DNA of 64,000 bases, from positions 558,001 through 622,000 of the forward strand of contig JAZARR010000184.1 of assembly GCA_037389465.1 (NCBI GenBank), read 5' to 3'. This stretch comes from Baylisascaris procyonis. Its lineage: Eukaryota > Nematoda > Chromadorea > Rhabditida > Ascarididae. Made by a program: the position numbers and the translations under genes. Within the stretch, counting starts at the first letter, position 1. The number at the start of each line of letters is the position of its first letter. Below the pieces are notes generated by a model. The model was given only the letters and a program-made list of their open reading frames with translations, did no database searches and had not been told where the DNA came from. This document shows positions 12,170 through 24,634 of this stretch, piece after piece.

Positions 12170-12537
12170 CATATACTCTGAAGAGAAAACAAAGAGCTAA
12201 CGCAGACAGCATCATAAATACAACGATGAACAAAAGAAGGAACAATGGAGATGTCGTATTTGTTTGAATAAACAACCTCTTGAATAGAGGCCCTCTTTTC
12301 ATGGATTGATTAGAGCAGAAGCCATTCCCGAACATGAATCCCTACCTCTCTCTCCTGCCCCCCACTTCACGAATATCCCCCATCCCCTGAAAAATGTCGA
12401 GAAATACAAAGCAATTTGGAGATTTCTATTGATGCCAACGTAGTATAGTCAAAAGTATATAGCAGTCAGTTATAATGATGATGGCGCAGTTGTGAATGCG
12501 GTTTCTTGTTCAGAAAACCACTTCTCATATTTTCCAG

Positions 12538-12653
12538 TTTCATTGCATACTCGTAGCCGAATATTTGATCATCTACGTAAACAAGACAGCAATGCGGCGC
12601 GGATCCAAGGATACATCAACATAGCCAACTGTTGGCTATCGCTTATCTTCTGA
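12538..12653 (+). CDS. Candidate terminal exon, unknown protein
   Basis: A strong acceptor (CATATTTTCCAG) is followed by two bases and 37 codons to TGA. The peptide is hydrophilic (SLHTRSRIFDHLRKQDSN, then AARIQGYINIAN) and ends in WLSLIF. Codons are less A+T-biased than the flanks. No upstream partner exon ending with one spare base was identified, and no family is recognised. The other two frames also stay open for a while, so the reading frame itself is not certain. Confidence 0.3.
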
Positions 12654-13420
12654 TAGTTTATTCGAGCACCTCTGCTACCAAATATTACAAATGAGGCTTC
12701 TGAGCATTTTTATTATTACGAAGAATAAAAAAACGAATCGATGAGGCAACTTTCGAAGATAATAAGCAGCTTTCATGAATATTTCACGACTTCAAAAAAT
12801 TTTTGTAGCGCTCTTCATAAATTCTCGAATTTCACAACAGTGAAAATATGCATCGTATAGTATTGAGCCGATAAACAGGCCAACGAGTTCAAGTACATTT
12901 TTTGGATGAAATTTTTTACCTTTGAAGTTTTGATAATTCTCGCAACGAAATTTTGACAAGTAGATTTTGCTGTGCAAGCTAGCATGATTGTACTTTTATA
13001 GAATGGTTGCTCAGAGGAAGCAATCTCATAAAGTGCCAATAAATGATAAAATATACATAGCATACCCATATTTTAATCAAAATGTGTGCAAATCTTTCGC
13101 AAAAGATTTGTTTTTGTGCGTATTTTACGACTCGACTGGATATAAAATGCACGGAAATTTTTAATTGCGTTAAAATGTCAACAATATTTTCCTCTTAATG
13201 AATCAATGAGGAAAGTGATAGGAAGAATAAATCAACAGTGTAGATCACTATAATGATATTTTATTACTTCAGCTTCAATGGCCTATGAGTCTCGATATAA
13301 AAGTAGCCGCATATATGCATACAAATAAACGTGACATTACAATAATATTTGTTACAAATGAAGATTAGCAAAAAAGCACATAAAGGTGCATGTTCAGGTG
13401 TCCTCAATGACAGCTAAAAC

Positions 13421-13613
13421 TTAGCCGAGTTGAATCGAGCAAATGATCCAGTAAAATGCAAAAAGTTTCGTCTTGAAAGTTGTTGACAACAAAGGCGTTA
13501 TATAACTAGTTTCTTGTGTGGATAAAAACATGTCATGAAAAGGGATGTTGGAAAAGAGATTTTCAGACGGCGAGAACATTTCGGCGACAGCGTCAAATAT
13601 CTTCAATTCGCTT
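13421..13613 (-). CDS. Candidate terminal exon of an unknown two-exon unit
   Basis: The acceptor GATTATAG is followed by one base and 63 codons ending in TAA at 13421. The one-base entry phase complements the two-base exit phase of the exon at 14265-14383. The peptide includes FDAVAEMFSPSENLF and ends with an aromatic hydrophobic stretch (FAFYWIICSIQLG). No family is recognised. The acceptor lacks a good polypyrimidine tract, so the model rests on phase and composition. Confidence 0.3.
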
Positions 13614-13743
13614 CTATAATCTCAGTGATGTTGAATTAAATTTTTGCCGATGTGGATAATAAGTCGCAGAAAAAAATTTGAAGTTCTTTTAACAGTTTTA
13701 GTAAATTAATCCTCAACAGGCAAATAATAATTATTCTTATCAG

Positions 13744-13821
13744 TGCTATTTGCAATGGAAGTAAATTTGGCCTTAATTCAAAATCGAACGACTACGGCAC
13801 AACAACGAAAGTTTTCAGGAG
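13744..13821 (+). CDS. Candidate small internal exon, unknown
   Basis: A 78-base interval is bounded by a strong acceptor (ATTCTTATCAG) and a strong donor (GGAG|GTAATG). Two of three frames are open through it. It lies within the intron of the minus-strand candidate at 13613-14265, so at least one of the two models is probably wrong or the genes are nested. No motif is seen. Confidence 0.2.
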
Positions 13822-14264
13822 GTAATGGCAGTGAAAATATGACCTCTAAATAGACGATTTTGAAGGCATTATAGATAAATTCTGACACCAAACGAAAATG
13901 ACTTTTGTTTGTTCACTAATAACAGCCCACTAGCCCCGATTTTCAGCAATTATTCACAAAAAATTCACATAAATAATGACCAATGTCCAGAGGAGAGCTG
14001 ACTAAATCGAAAGGGGTGAAAAAATACTGTCACTGTTATTATTTTGAAGCCACAAAAGGGGATTGAATGAAACCCTCCCCACTCCTCCCTCCCAATCACG
14101 TTATCATATGTCAAAAAAAACGTCTAAAATTTAGAGATGTTATGTTTTGCCACTTTTTCTATATAATTCCCCATATACGTTCTATGCATAATTCATCAAA
14201 GGCAGTCATGATTCGTTTCGACATTGAAATGAGATTACCTTTGAGCTTGTTGAAATAAGAATAC

Positions 14265-14383
14265 CTTAAAGCTTGTTTGATAACGTTGCTGCAGTATCCT
14301 CCCAAACTGTCTGAATCATCAACGCTCAAATCTTTGAGGCCTCTTAGCGATTCGTAGTTCTGTATCAAGTATGTTAACGCTCT
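14265..14383 (-). CDS. Candidate exon, unknown protein
   Basis: The minus-strand acceptor AATTTTAAG is followed by 39 codons in phase 0 and a donor TTAAG|GTATTC leaving two bases. The peptide contains LTYLIQNYESLRGLKDL, then SVDDSDSLGGYCSNVIK, a composition more protein-like than most frames in the window. It joins in phase to the frame at 13613-13421. Family unknown. Confidence 0.32.
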
Positions 14384-16834
14384 CTTAAAATTATGAATGT
14401 TAAGGGTGAGCTCATGAAATGGTCGGTCGGATTTTCAATTTACCACCAAACATTTCAAAGCATATTTATTATTCTTTTATGAAAATTACAAAATCCGCTT
14501 AAGAGTAGGCTAGAAACGAATAGCATACTTTAATATAGAGGAACGGATATAAATGCGAACGTTTTCAATTACTTAATCAAGAATTTCATTAAGATATTTC
14601 ATTTATTCAAAAGAAAGTTTTCTTTTACAACGAAATAATTCACACCTACTCGAGTGAAATATCGTTAAACTCCGTCGTATAAACACCTCTTATTGGTTAC
14701 AAACTTGAAAATTTCCTATCAAATAGCATTTCCATTAACAGAACATCGAATATAAAATAAGTTTTGATGTAGAGGAAATATTATTACAGCACCTATATTG
14801 CAAGGCACTGAGGTTGATACAGCTATTTATTCTATTGATAACTAGTGGTGATTACTCAGAATGACGGCAAATAACAAAGGCTCCAGTTTAATATTAAAGA
14901 ACGGTTGTCTCAGCTTGACTATTTAAATGTATAAAAACGTTTGACCAGCAGGCTGATTTCAGTTGAGCTACTTGAATGGTGCATTTCGATGAAAGATCCT
15001 TTGATTGAGTCCATCAGCCGACTGCCAATTAAATATGCAAATAATTGACGAGACGATATAGATAAACCAACACACAGACACAAACAGACAGATGAAGTGC
15101 AGAAGTTGCGATAGCAGATGTGTAAGTAGAGAATGTTCTGAAGTAAGAAGCATAAGGGACGAAAGAAATTATTGTTCCCTTGTGCAGTACACTGTACAAC
15201 GTGAAAACTACTCGGTGACACCCAACCGAGGTCTTTCAAAACAATACTGACGTAAACATGTTTCACACTTTTATAGCAGTTCACTTGTTTATTGCACATC
15301 GTTGATAACAACACACATGCAGGCTGTTATTATCCTTCCCGCATTCCATTATATTTTCCCTGGACATTGTTCGAATCGAAAGAAAGGTCATAAGCAAATG
15401 AAGATGCCGTTGGACCCCAACCACTCCTCCTCAAAATTAAAAGTCGCTTCTCATCCAATATCAGTCCCGCAAATCAGCGAAGGCTGCCTTCGGAAGAATT
15501 CATGCAGACGAAATATATCAATTATACAATAAGTACAATTGTAAATTAGTAACTAACAAGTAAAGAATAATGTGACTCATACAGCACTAGAAAGTGATTG
15601 TGATTTGAAGCGAGGATCGGGAGGAAAATGGAGTGTGAATGAGCTGAATGGGGGCAATACGAAGCGAGGGGAGAGTGGGCGTAATACAATGGCTCAAAAT
15701 TCGATGGGCCAATCCAAAAGAGCGATCGTTGCTCGTTGCACACTGCACAAACAAAACGCTCAAAATTTGCAATGCAATTCGACTTGGGCACTTGCAACGC
15801 ATCAATTCATTACACATTATGTTTTGCCTAAATGATTCCCCAATAATAAACAAACGTTTGCGTTTATTACGCACACTTTGTGCCCTCAATTGCAAAAAGA
15901 TTTAACATTAACACAGCACTCTGAATTCATCATAGTGTGTCTTACTGCTTTATGAGTCGATTAGTCGATCACTTTAACAGTTTTTCAGCTTATCAATTTT
16001 CCAGTTTATCAATTTATCAGTCAGACATCTGACGGCTGCTATAAGTTCATTTATTTAATGAAATAATAGTGACAACATCGAAAAACTCAACTGAAGAAAA
16101 CTTAACTGATGCGTTAATAAATTTCAGATATATGGGTTTTTTTGAATATGTCGTGCATGCGTGCGAGCCCACACACAAATCTTTCGGTAAAGACACTCCT
16201 GTTTTTCAAAATGGACATTTCATCGGATGAGATTACATAAGGAGGAAATAAGAACAGATCTGAGCATGAATCAAAACATTTAATTCATGTTTTGTAATTT
16301 AAAGTAGAAAACGAAATTATAGAGTGCTCCAAAAATTTCAAAACTAACGATGTCTTCTCATGGGGAGATGGGTGCAATTCTCTATTCCTCCTTTCGCCAA
16401 TTTAAATTCCATCTTGTCACCACTCCTCTCCCTTTCCTTCCATCCTATAAGCTAGGGCAATCATCGAACAAAATCGTGCTTCCACGATCTATAGATACAA
16501 CTAATTGAAAAACATCGAAGAAAACATATGCAGCCTTAATTAAACTGCATGGGAGCCAGAAATCACTGCTCTTAGCCGATGGGCACAATCAATATTTAAA
16601 TGAATTTCTTACGTACACTGGTTGGCGAAACGACTGAGTGAGTGAAAAACCAGGCCTTTTCTAATAAAGGTGGAGAAAGGCGCGAGGAGAGCTAGAATAA
16701 TACGCACTTTTGCATTCCATTTATCCATCCAGCAAGTTTCCCAAGATAACAGTAAAAAATATGCAGAATAATGCCTTCGTTTTTTTTTTCAATTGGGTCG
16801 ATTTCTTCCCACAAACCTTTCATAAAAGATTCGT

Positions 16835-17100
16835 TTCCCTATAAACCGGTTGGGGTTAAATGATAATCCAAACAGTGAAAATGCATTGAAATTTTTGATG
16901 CGCTTCAATGTTTATAACTCATTTCGAATTAAACAGAGCAATATGCCAGCTAGTGTGCACATTACAACCATCAAAATTCATAAATTCGATCTCAGTGTTT
17001 CTCCAGTTGAAACTTTTGGACAAACCAACAGACACATGAACGAATGAATAGACATGCTGCTTTCACAGTGCGCTTTGCAAAACAAATTTGCAAAAGGTAC
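16835..17100 (+). repeat. Dispersed repeat, fullest copy
   Basis: This copy shows the blocks used to recognise the family: ATAAACCGGTTGGGGTTAAA, then GCGCTTCAATGTTTATAACTC, then AGTTGAAACTTTTGGACAAA with CAACAGACACATGAACG, then GCTTTCACAGTGCGCTTTGC. Other partial copies occur around 9600, 22000, 30850, 47560, 55600 and elsewhere. No terminal inverted repeats or target duplications could be defined by eye. Confidence 0.45.
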
Positions 17101-18417
17101 ATAAAACGGAGATGTAAAAATATCTGCAAAGAAAAAATTGAAAATACTTTATTTCAAGTTTCCAAAATTGATGCATATTTCAGCAAAGGCATTTATAATA
17201 GAGGAAAACAGCTTATGCTATTTAAAAATATATGTATGCTCGGAATTAATAAATTCATAATATGGATGTATATATGGCCGAAAAGAAACTGGGAAACAAT
17301 CCTACCACAGCATATCCGTCATGAGAATATAAGCTTTTATATGCAAATGGAGCTTACAATCGAAGAGAACTTAATGCCGTTCACAAACTCTCAAAATCAA
17401 CGCTTATTCGATGAAAAGGGTTAGGAGAAAAAGGATTTATAACAAGTACTTGACTAGGAGGTATGCACATTTCTTTCTGCACCCCTTCCCCCTCCCCCAA
17501 GAAGAAGGCAACTGAAAACTATAATAACTGATTGAATAAAGACGATAGGCGAACGAGAGGACATAATAGAACGTTGCAAGTTACGTAATGGATGCATACG
17601 ATGGGCGATAATTTGCAGAGACTAGGAAGGTCGTCAATGTGAGGGGCACGCGGGTGGCACCACATTGCCCAGTTTTACCATCCCCTCGCAGCGGACGATG
17701 ACCCCCACTTGCACAACAATAATAACAAATATTTCCAAATCGTTGCAGTCCCTCCCTCTGAACAATGACCGCAAACTATTTGACGAGTTTATTTTAGTGA
17801 CCATAATTTCACTCTATTAAAATAACTGCCGTTAAAATCTAATAACAGTAAAAGGATCTCACAGTCACCGAATTTTGCATATTAAATTATATCACGAATT
17901 ATATGCATGAACTTTATATAAATAATTGAATTTTGTAAGAGGAAATAATGCACTGCATGAAAAAGAAAAGACTGCATTTCATGCAGAAGGTAGTGCTCTA
18001 TCGAAGGTGAGAATGAAAGTGTTCTGGAAGCCTTTTTCAATAGTATTTTCTTATGGTTGAAATATTTTTCGTTGAATAATACATTTGCATTGTAACGTGA
18101 GTGAAAGAAAATCTATATAAAAAACAATCGTATTTTCACCCACATAATTGCATGAATACGGTAGCTTTCATACGGTAGCTCGTTTACTCACTTGTCATAT
18201 TTGATTGGTCTCAGTGAGACAATAATGTTACTTATACCCCTCCCTGAAAGACTCATTTTTGGGGAACCCCATTAATTTTTGAGCTAAATTTCTGTTATTC
18301 TCTGCTATACAGTATTCAGTTGGCTTTAGCACGCCTAGCTCTGAAACATTGATCCCTCAAAACGCTCCCAGGATATTTTCCTAACTTTAAGGAAAATTGG
18401 CTGCTTAATATATATTT

Positions 18418-18940
18418 CTACGAGGGTTCCAACAAAATGACTGCCCATCTGAAAAAGTTCTTCAGGATTTCATTAATTAAAAGAAGTTTTTTTTGGGCAA
18501 GTTTTTCGAGCAGGCAAATCAAATCATCACTATCCCATGGAAGTGCCTCTCCAGGGAGCCAACTTTCACCAAAATCGAACCCCCCGCAAAAAGTTGTGCG
18601 TTCCTTCATATTTTCTATCGAAAGCGAATTTTCTAAAGTTTTTCATCAGCATTTTAGAGAAATCTGACTTGTTCGGAATATACAAATTTTATAAGAAGCT
18701 TATTAGAAAAGTTGTGTTCTAAATTTGAAAAGAGCAGTTAGCGATGCTTTTCACTGCTATACAAACCGTGCAAATTTCCTTTCTCCTAGTCGAAGGAAAT
18801 CTCCCGAATAATGAAAAAATTTTCGAAAAGGCAATCATGTTATCAGAAAATACTCCATTTTCGAAACCCATCTTCCTATAAACGCCCAACTGGAAGAGTT
18901 TTTTCAAGATACTTCCATAAAAAACAGTAAGATTTGAGGT
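18418..18940. repeat. Partially duplicated repeat-like block
   Basis: The string TGCCCATCTGAAAAAGTTCT at about 18443-18462 is echoed at about 18882-18905 as CGCCCAACTGGAAGAGTTTT, both followed by TTCA and GAT, giving two related units about 440 bases apart in direct orientation. Coding-like frames on both strands in the first unit are not preserved in the second, which argues against a conserved protein. Confidence 0.35.
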
Positions 18941-19520
18941 CCTAGAGAAGAACAGAAAGTGTTTTCGAAATCGGCGAGATAAAACGATCTTTTAAAATTG
19001 ATGAGCAAAATGTGCTCATTTTACCCGTTAGTGTACTACAGAGAGGAACTGAGTTATTGTCACGGTTGGGAAAAGACGGAAGAGGGAAATGTGGCAAAGT
19101 AAACTAAAGGGAAGTTTTATTTGAATCCGCTTGAAGGAGGAATTGCAAATAGACTACGAATTCAGCTGAAAAATATAAAATATCAAAGTGTTCTATTTAT
19201 AAAGTACTGCTGTCTAAATGCATTGCTCACATGTCATATAAAACGTGAACGAGATCATAAAATGGGAGCTATGATTGCATTGTTTATTAGTATCTGAATT
19301 AATGAAGGTCAAATCATAAGCTTGAGCTGAATATGAGGGCAAATAAAAGGCATTAAAAATACGAGAAGGATTAGTGTTGTTTTTGCATCCAAATTATAGG
19401 GCGCTACGAAAGGCAATCGGATAAGAGAGACGCTCTAATCAACGCTAATTGACGTAGCATTTTCTTTGATGGAGATTGCATTGTGCTACGAATTCAAAGG
19501 ATTTGCAACAGATGCAATGC

Positions 19521-19539
19521 GTGTTGCATTACGCAACAC
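19521..19539. repeat. Short perfect inverted repeat
   Basis: GTGTTGC and GCAACAC form a seven-base perfect inverted repeat around ATTAC. It resembles a bZIP-type dyad, but function is unknown and a chance origin is possible. Confidence 0.5.
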
Positions 19540-20285
19540 TAATATCCATCATGGTCAGCTTATACTAACTAAAGTAGCCTAAATGGTCATCGATGGACGA
19601 GAACGATTCTTCCACAACAAATCTATATGCTCAACTCTGATACCGCCAAAGATATGATTCCAACATTCCCATTCATTATACGAAAATTTGTTGTAAATTA
19701 TTTCTTAAGTTTGTAAAACTTATTTTCTTTCAAAATAAAATCCATTCATCTGTTTACACTCGTTGCAAAGTCGATCACACGAAACAACATGGGGTAGTGG
19801 GATAAAGGTCTTTCCTAACTCATTATCCACTTTCTTCGTTCACCTCATCTTCTTCTTTTCTCTCACCTATTGTTTTCCCTTCTGAAATTATCTTGCAGTG
19901 CTCAATATTACTGCATAATATTTGTGCTGCTTTAAACGAAGCGATCATTTGATGGGAGCATATCAATGAATTCTGCACTAAAATTTGTTAATAAAATGAT
20001 TTCAAATATGCACAGTAGAACTTTATGTTTTGCGAGTAACATCCTTTTGCTAATCATTGTGTGTTCATGTCTGATTTCTTGAACACTATTTATTTACTCT
20101 CACTACGCAGCGGATTAGATTTTGTAAATCTTTTAAAAATACAGGCAAACTTCAGTCAGTTTTCTGACTATCGTTGTGACTGCTGGTGCTATATACTGAA
20201 TCTTTGTACGCAACAATGAACGACTTCAGAGTCCGACTCTCTAAACTTTCGACCGTATACTTATTTCAGTCTCTAAGTTCATAAA

Positions 20286-20504
20286 ATGGGCTTTATTCTT
20301 ATAGCGATCGTTGAAATTCAAGTTTTTTTTTTTGAAAAAAAATTTTTATTGCCTTCGCAAGCGAGTTTTTGGAAATACCTGTTCCGGAATCGCTCACCAA
20401 TGGTCGTGCCTCAATGCTGTTGTTATACGATTATCCCAATAACAATTACTCTAAATTGTCGCATCGCATTCATTAAATGCACCCATTATGCCCGTATTCA
20501 ATGA
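20286..20504 (+). CDS. Candidate small ORF behind a trans-splice-like acceptor
   Basis: A good acceptor (ATACTTATTTCAG, ending at 20269) is followed by a 16-base leader and ATG. The 72-codon frame begins with a hydrophobic stretch (MGFILIAIVEIQVFFF), like a signal peptide or anchor. Part of it is encoded by a T run followed by an A run that could also form a hairpin. The remainder is basic and cysteine-containing with no recognised domain. It could precede the exon at 20836, but no donor inside the frame is convincing. Confidence 0.28.
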   Translation: MGFILIAIVEIQVFFFEKKFLLPSQASFWKYLFRNRSPMVVPQCCCYTIIPITITLNCRIAFIKCTHYARIQ

Positions 20505-20835
20505 GATCTACATAATTCTGCAGCATCTCAGTCTATTTCCTTCCAAGAGAGTATCGCTAGCAATCGTTAAGATCGCCATATTTGTAATATTTTTCCCGCT
20601 GAATTTGCAAATATTTCAAGAAAAAAACAAAAAAAAAGAAACATATTAAAGAGCCAACATAATAATCGCTTTTCGTTTCTAACGAACTTTTTGTTTCTTT
20701 TTCTCCCGGTGAATATTCCACATTCAAAAAACCAGTTGAATGCATAACTAAAAGGCTGCCATCAATGGTGCCGTTTATACGTCAAAAGTGTTCTCTTGTT
20801 GGGTATGTCTAAGTCACATTTCGCAAATGCCTCAG

Positions 20836-20944
20836 GCAATTGGTGGATAATGCCGTGAGTCGGATTGTCCCAATTTTTATTCGACATCAACGGCTGAAGC
20901 ACACATTTCGGCAATCACTGCTTACAACAGTTTCTTATCCTAAG
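20836..20944 (+). CDS. Candidate internal exon, unknown
   Basis: A usable acceptor (GCCTCAG) and a strong donor (CTAAG|GTACGT) bound 109 bases with one frame open: QLVDNAVSRIVPIFIRHQR, then LKHTFRQSLLTTVSYPK. It leaves phase 0. The sequence is protein-like but belongs to no family I recognise, and neither neighbour exon is identified. Confidence 0.3.
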
Positions 20945-21464
20945 GTACGTATATAGAGGTAAAAGAGCATATTTTTCCGGTGCATGAAAATTCTAATAAT
21001 CGTCAGTAATCAAATAAAACCGTGATATTGAGAGTTGGACGGGCCGGGTTTATCAGTGGGGTATTATGGCAGAATCTAGAAACGCATTAAATGATATTAA
21101 ATCGCACTCGATCGAATAAAACATCTGCTCGGAAGATAGCGTCCTCAATGAAGGCCAAATAAATTTTCATTGCTGTTATGCGTGAGCAATTTAATATAAT
21201 CGCAGCCGTTATGTTGACAGACATTCGTTTAGAAAATAGATAGAGAGAAAAATTACTATCATGAGCATATGCTATGCAATTCCCAATGCTCCAATCATTC
21301 TTCCATCGTTGAGTGATGCCTAAAATATTTCAGTTATTTATATTTATGGAATTTTTTGTCTCTTGAATAACATGTTAACCGCACAATTCGATCTAGGTTC
21401 CAGTGCTTGCTCCTCCCTCTTTCCACGCCCCTCCCCAAATCCTCACCTCTTCGCTCCCACTTAC

Positions 21465-21603
21465 TAGTAGGAGAACACGAGCACCTAACATCAAAGCATG
21501 AAGATGAGATGTGTACGTCAATTTTGATGAAAGAATGCGATTCGTCATTCGATAGCATTTCATGGCTTGCAATCGCACAACGAACACAAATTATATTTTG
21601 CAT
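21465..21603 (-). CDS. Candidate first exon with consensus donor
   Basis: From ATG at 21603 the minus strand reads 46 codons to a perfect donor CTA|GTAAGT. The peptide is cysteine-rich (IICVRC, then SSSCFDVRCSCSPT) but has no signal peptide or known spacing. A second frame through the same donor is also open. No downstream partner was identified. Confidence 0.22.
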
Positions 21604-22170
21604 GCATCATACTCTACATCAAAAGATCAAAAATGTAAAAACAAGACTGAAGCAGCTAATATCATGTACTATTTACAGAATCATTGATATGCTGAGCCAA
21701 TATCATATAGCCAATATCAAACTGCCAAAAATAATAAAGCCTACACAACAATTTCAGCATATATTTAAGTCAACCACCAATCGTCAGAACACTCTGAGAT
21801 GCAAAAAGAAATTCTTTTCAACTCGGCCAGATATAAAGAAAGGCATTAGCAAAATAAAACGTAATCCCATCGTCATAAAATGCTGCATTTTTACGTACTC
21901 TATAAGAATTTGATTGATTAACGTTAAAGTCGGTAAAGATATCATCCTACTGTGCAGATTACAATCAACAAATTTGCTTTGAAACTTTAGGCAGACATGC
22001 AGACAAATACATAGACAAGAAGACAGACAGATACGTAAGTATGGGCATAAGACAAGAGATGAACGCCAAAAACGCGCTTTGCAAATGCATTTTACCAAAT
22101 TTCCAAGGAAGAGAACGCCGACAAAATAGACGAACCATGAGCAGAAACAAGGAGTGAAGCGTATATCAGC

Positions 22171-22245
22171 AGCTGGCACGATATGTGCTTTTTGCACTTC
22201 GCTCATTTGATTGAACAGTTTCACAAATTGCTAGCAACAAATAAA
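22171..22245 (-). repeat. Dispersed repeat, conserved 3' block
   Basis: GGCACGATATGTGCTTTTTG followed by CAGTTTCACAAATTGCTAGC aligns with 42667-42732 (GGCACAATACGTGCTTTTGC, then CAGTTCCACAAGTTATCTGC) and more loosely with 59504-59575. An inverted partial copy lies at 43203-43240. Three or more alignable copies make this a real repeat family. Confidence 0.6.
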
Positions 22246-24634
22246 ACATGGAATATACTGACTCTATATTCATGGTTGAGTCTCCACCCGCACAAACTTC
22301 TTACAAAAGATTCGTCTTCCCCTAGCATAAACTCATGCAAAACGGAAACCCGATAGGTTTGGAATATATTCATAAATTTGAATATCTATTAGGTCTTCGG
22401 GAATAAATACTTCAGCATAAATTATGGGTAAGGAGGTGATTCGATGATGTATATTAAACTCATAAAATTTCCTACACTAGCCTGAGCAAGTGTCAAGTTG
22501 AAAAATCCCGACAGGTGGATATACACACGAGTACGTGTGGGTATGACATCGACATAATGCGCTTTGTTAGTGGAAGTTTGCAAGGACTCGTATAACGAGA
22601 GTGTAAAATGTGATCTGAAACAAAAAAAAATTGGACGCACTAAATTGAAACAGTTAGAAAAATTCATCCACCACGTGATCTGGATTTAAAGTATGAAATA
22701 TTAATCTGACATTCAGATCTATCCCAATCTTCGCAATCAACTAATCTCATCCATCATCCGTAGTGATCGTCTACGCTCGTTCTACATGCCGATCCCTATA
22801 TATTTGGAAAATTTTACGCATACATAGATAAGTATTTAAAATACAGGGAGTAAAAATAATCAAATATGCTCGAAAAATATTAGTTCTATAAGCATTTTGC
22901 GCATACTAACAACAATAATAACTGTAGCATTTATAGCAAGTTAATGCTTGGAAGCCTTCTGATAAAGATTCAAGGAATTAAAAGTATAATACAGACCAGA
23001 AACACTCTACAAAAAGAGCAGCATTCGCAGATGTGAATGGTATAGATTAAAAATGAATTACTTTAAAAACTATTACGTAAATCCTCATTTTTAAAGATCA
23101 TGTGCGTGATTCATCATCGGCTATCTTGGACTAGGTCATTCCAGTACAAGAAAAGTAGGAAAATAAACTTTCAACTCATTTGGTTGATCTATGCATTTTT
23201 CATAACTCCTAATCCATAACGGAAAAATTAGATCACTTCAGCCCAACTCCTCTCTTCCTCCTCCCCTCCCTTTTCCAGTTCTCCTTTTCCCAGTTACAGC
23301 ACTGTTCCCTTTCTATCGTCAACAACAAACGACTGCTCACTCCACAAGTTTACATTCGACGTCTCCAAAACGTAGTCTGAAGCAGGTGGATTCGAACAGT
23401 GCATAGCTTTTATTAATAATCCTATGATCCTTGAGGCTATAAATCATTGCAGTAATCATGGCTACGAATCATCCACTATGACAGCATGGCACCGCCTGTG
23501 AAAACAAGTTTAACCCCTTAAAATTTACGCAGTGATCTAACTCTAGAACGTACTGTGAATCGCGTAAAAGAAGAATATTTATGCTCTATCTTTGATGCAT
23601 CCCTATACGGTAGAGAGGTGGCACAGGATCCTCAAATGGCACAAGGTGGTATAGCCTCGCGTGAGGGCGAGGATTCTGATATTAAAATAAGAGAATAGCT
23701 AGAGTGATGTTAATTTCTGCAAACATTTGCAAGTGACTCTTCAGGTGAAACTTACATCTGATGTGCATTTTAGTGAGTCCTCTAATTATTCATAGAAGAT
23801 CATTCTATACATTCCACCTGTGATTCACTCAAAATGGAAAGTTACTATCCAAATGAAACAGCCTACTGAGCTTAACAATAGAATGGTCGACGCTTTCATG
23901 AGCAATGCTACGTATTCTCCTTTACTTTGCAAGTTGATATCAATTTATAAGGAATTAGCGGCATGTTTATGCACTAGTCACCTGTTTTATTTTAGCTATG
24001 GAATATTTATTTTCATGTAATGTTTCCATAAGCGTCACATGCTAAGCCTAATGAAATATGCAAATGTTGGTGAATTTGAGGCCTTTTGTTTTCTATTTTG
24101 GAATGCTTTTCAAAACATTAAATCACTATTCATTTAATAGTTCATTAAATATTTAATCAGGAATAAATATCACCATTACAATTCAATAAATGATTTTTTT
24201 TGATTTGGTGTGAACGATTATCAACAACGAGATTATCGATTTTTACGTATATCTCATTCACCTTATTCATGCGTTGCATAATAAAGAGGTATTTTTCAAA
24301 AGCAGAGAGGAAACCAATCCAATGATTGCTTGTTGTGGTCTGATAAAAAAACCTAAAATCAATATAGACTATTTCCAAATGCGGTAGCATCATTCGCCGT
24401 TGAATTGATTTCAATTGCAATCAGCAAGGAAAAAAGAAGACAAAAATCACCACCCTTATTAATATTTAGAGCAATATGAATTTTATGCAAAATTCTAATA
24501 ATTATAATAAATCTAGATTATTTGGTGAAGTGTCTATAAGTAAGTTATCTTCTAAACAAATGATAATAAAGCACAAAAGAATGCGTTAAGCATATTGCCG
24601 TTGATGTATAAAAAACGATTTTTGAATAAAAGTA

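Larger units (their letters stand above)
9458..12537. other. Intergenic stretch with repeats
   Basis: No gene is supported. The region contains a copy of the dispersed repeat family at about 9470-9770 (minus orientation), a 12-base G run at 10283-10294, trinucleotide AAT-type repeats at 11690-11752, AAATA-type repeats at 12111-12169 and C-rich patches at 12346-12390. Open frames at 11105-11628 run on both strands through repeat-like sequence and carry no convincing splice pair. Confidence 0.5.
14384..20260. other. Gene-poor stretch with repeats
   Basis: No gene is established. At 15546-15905 four or five frames on both strands are open through a locally less A+T-rich segment containing a CCAAT-like GGGCCAATCC. 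This could be an unrecognised exon or promoter. Copies of the dispersed repeat lie near 15020-15130 and 16835-17100. The 126-codon frame at 17044-17424 is Lys/Ile-rich and judged to be chance. A repeat-like block at 18360-18950 contains a partial duplication. A short inverted repeat lies at 19521-19539. Confidence 0.45.

Noticed and set aside
14919..15314. 131-codon minus-strand frame with Cys/Leu-rich centre
   Set aside because: The centre corresponds to the CAGACACA-rich part of the dispersed repeat, so the frame is repeat-derived.
21407..21913. 168-codon plus-strand open frame, the longest in the window
   Set aside because: It begins in a C-rich simple stretch, becomes Lys/Ile/Asn-rich, has no motif or splice signals, and overlaps a minus-strand candidate with a consensus donor. 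Frames of this length are expected by chance in DNA of this size and composition.
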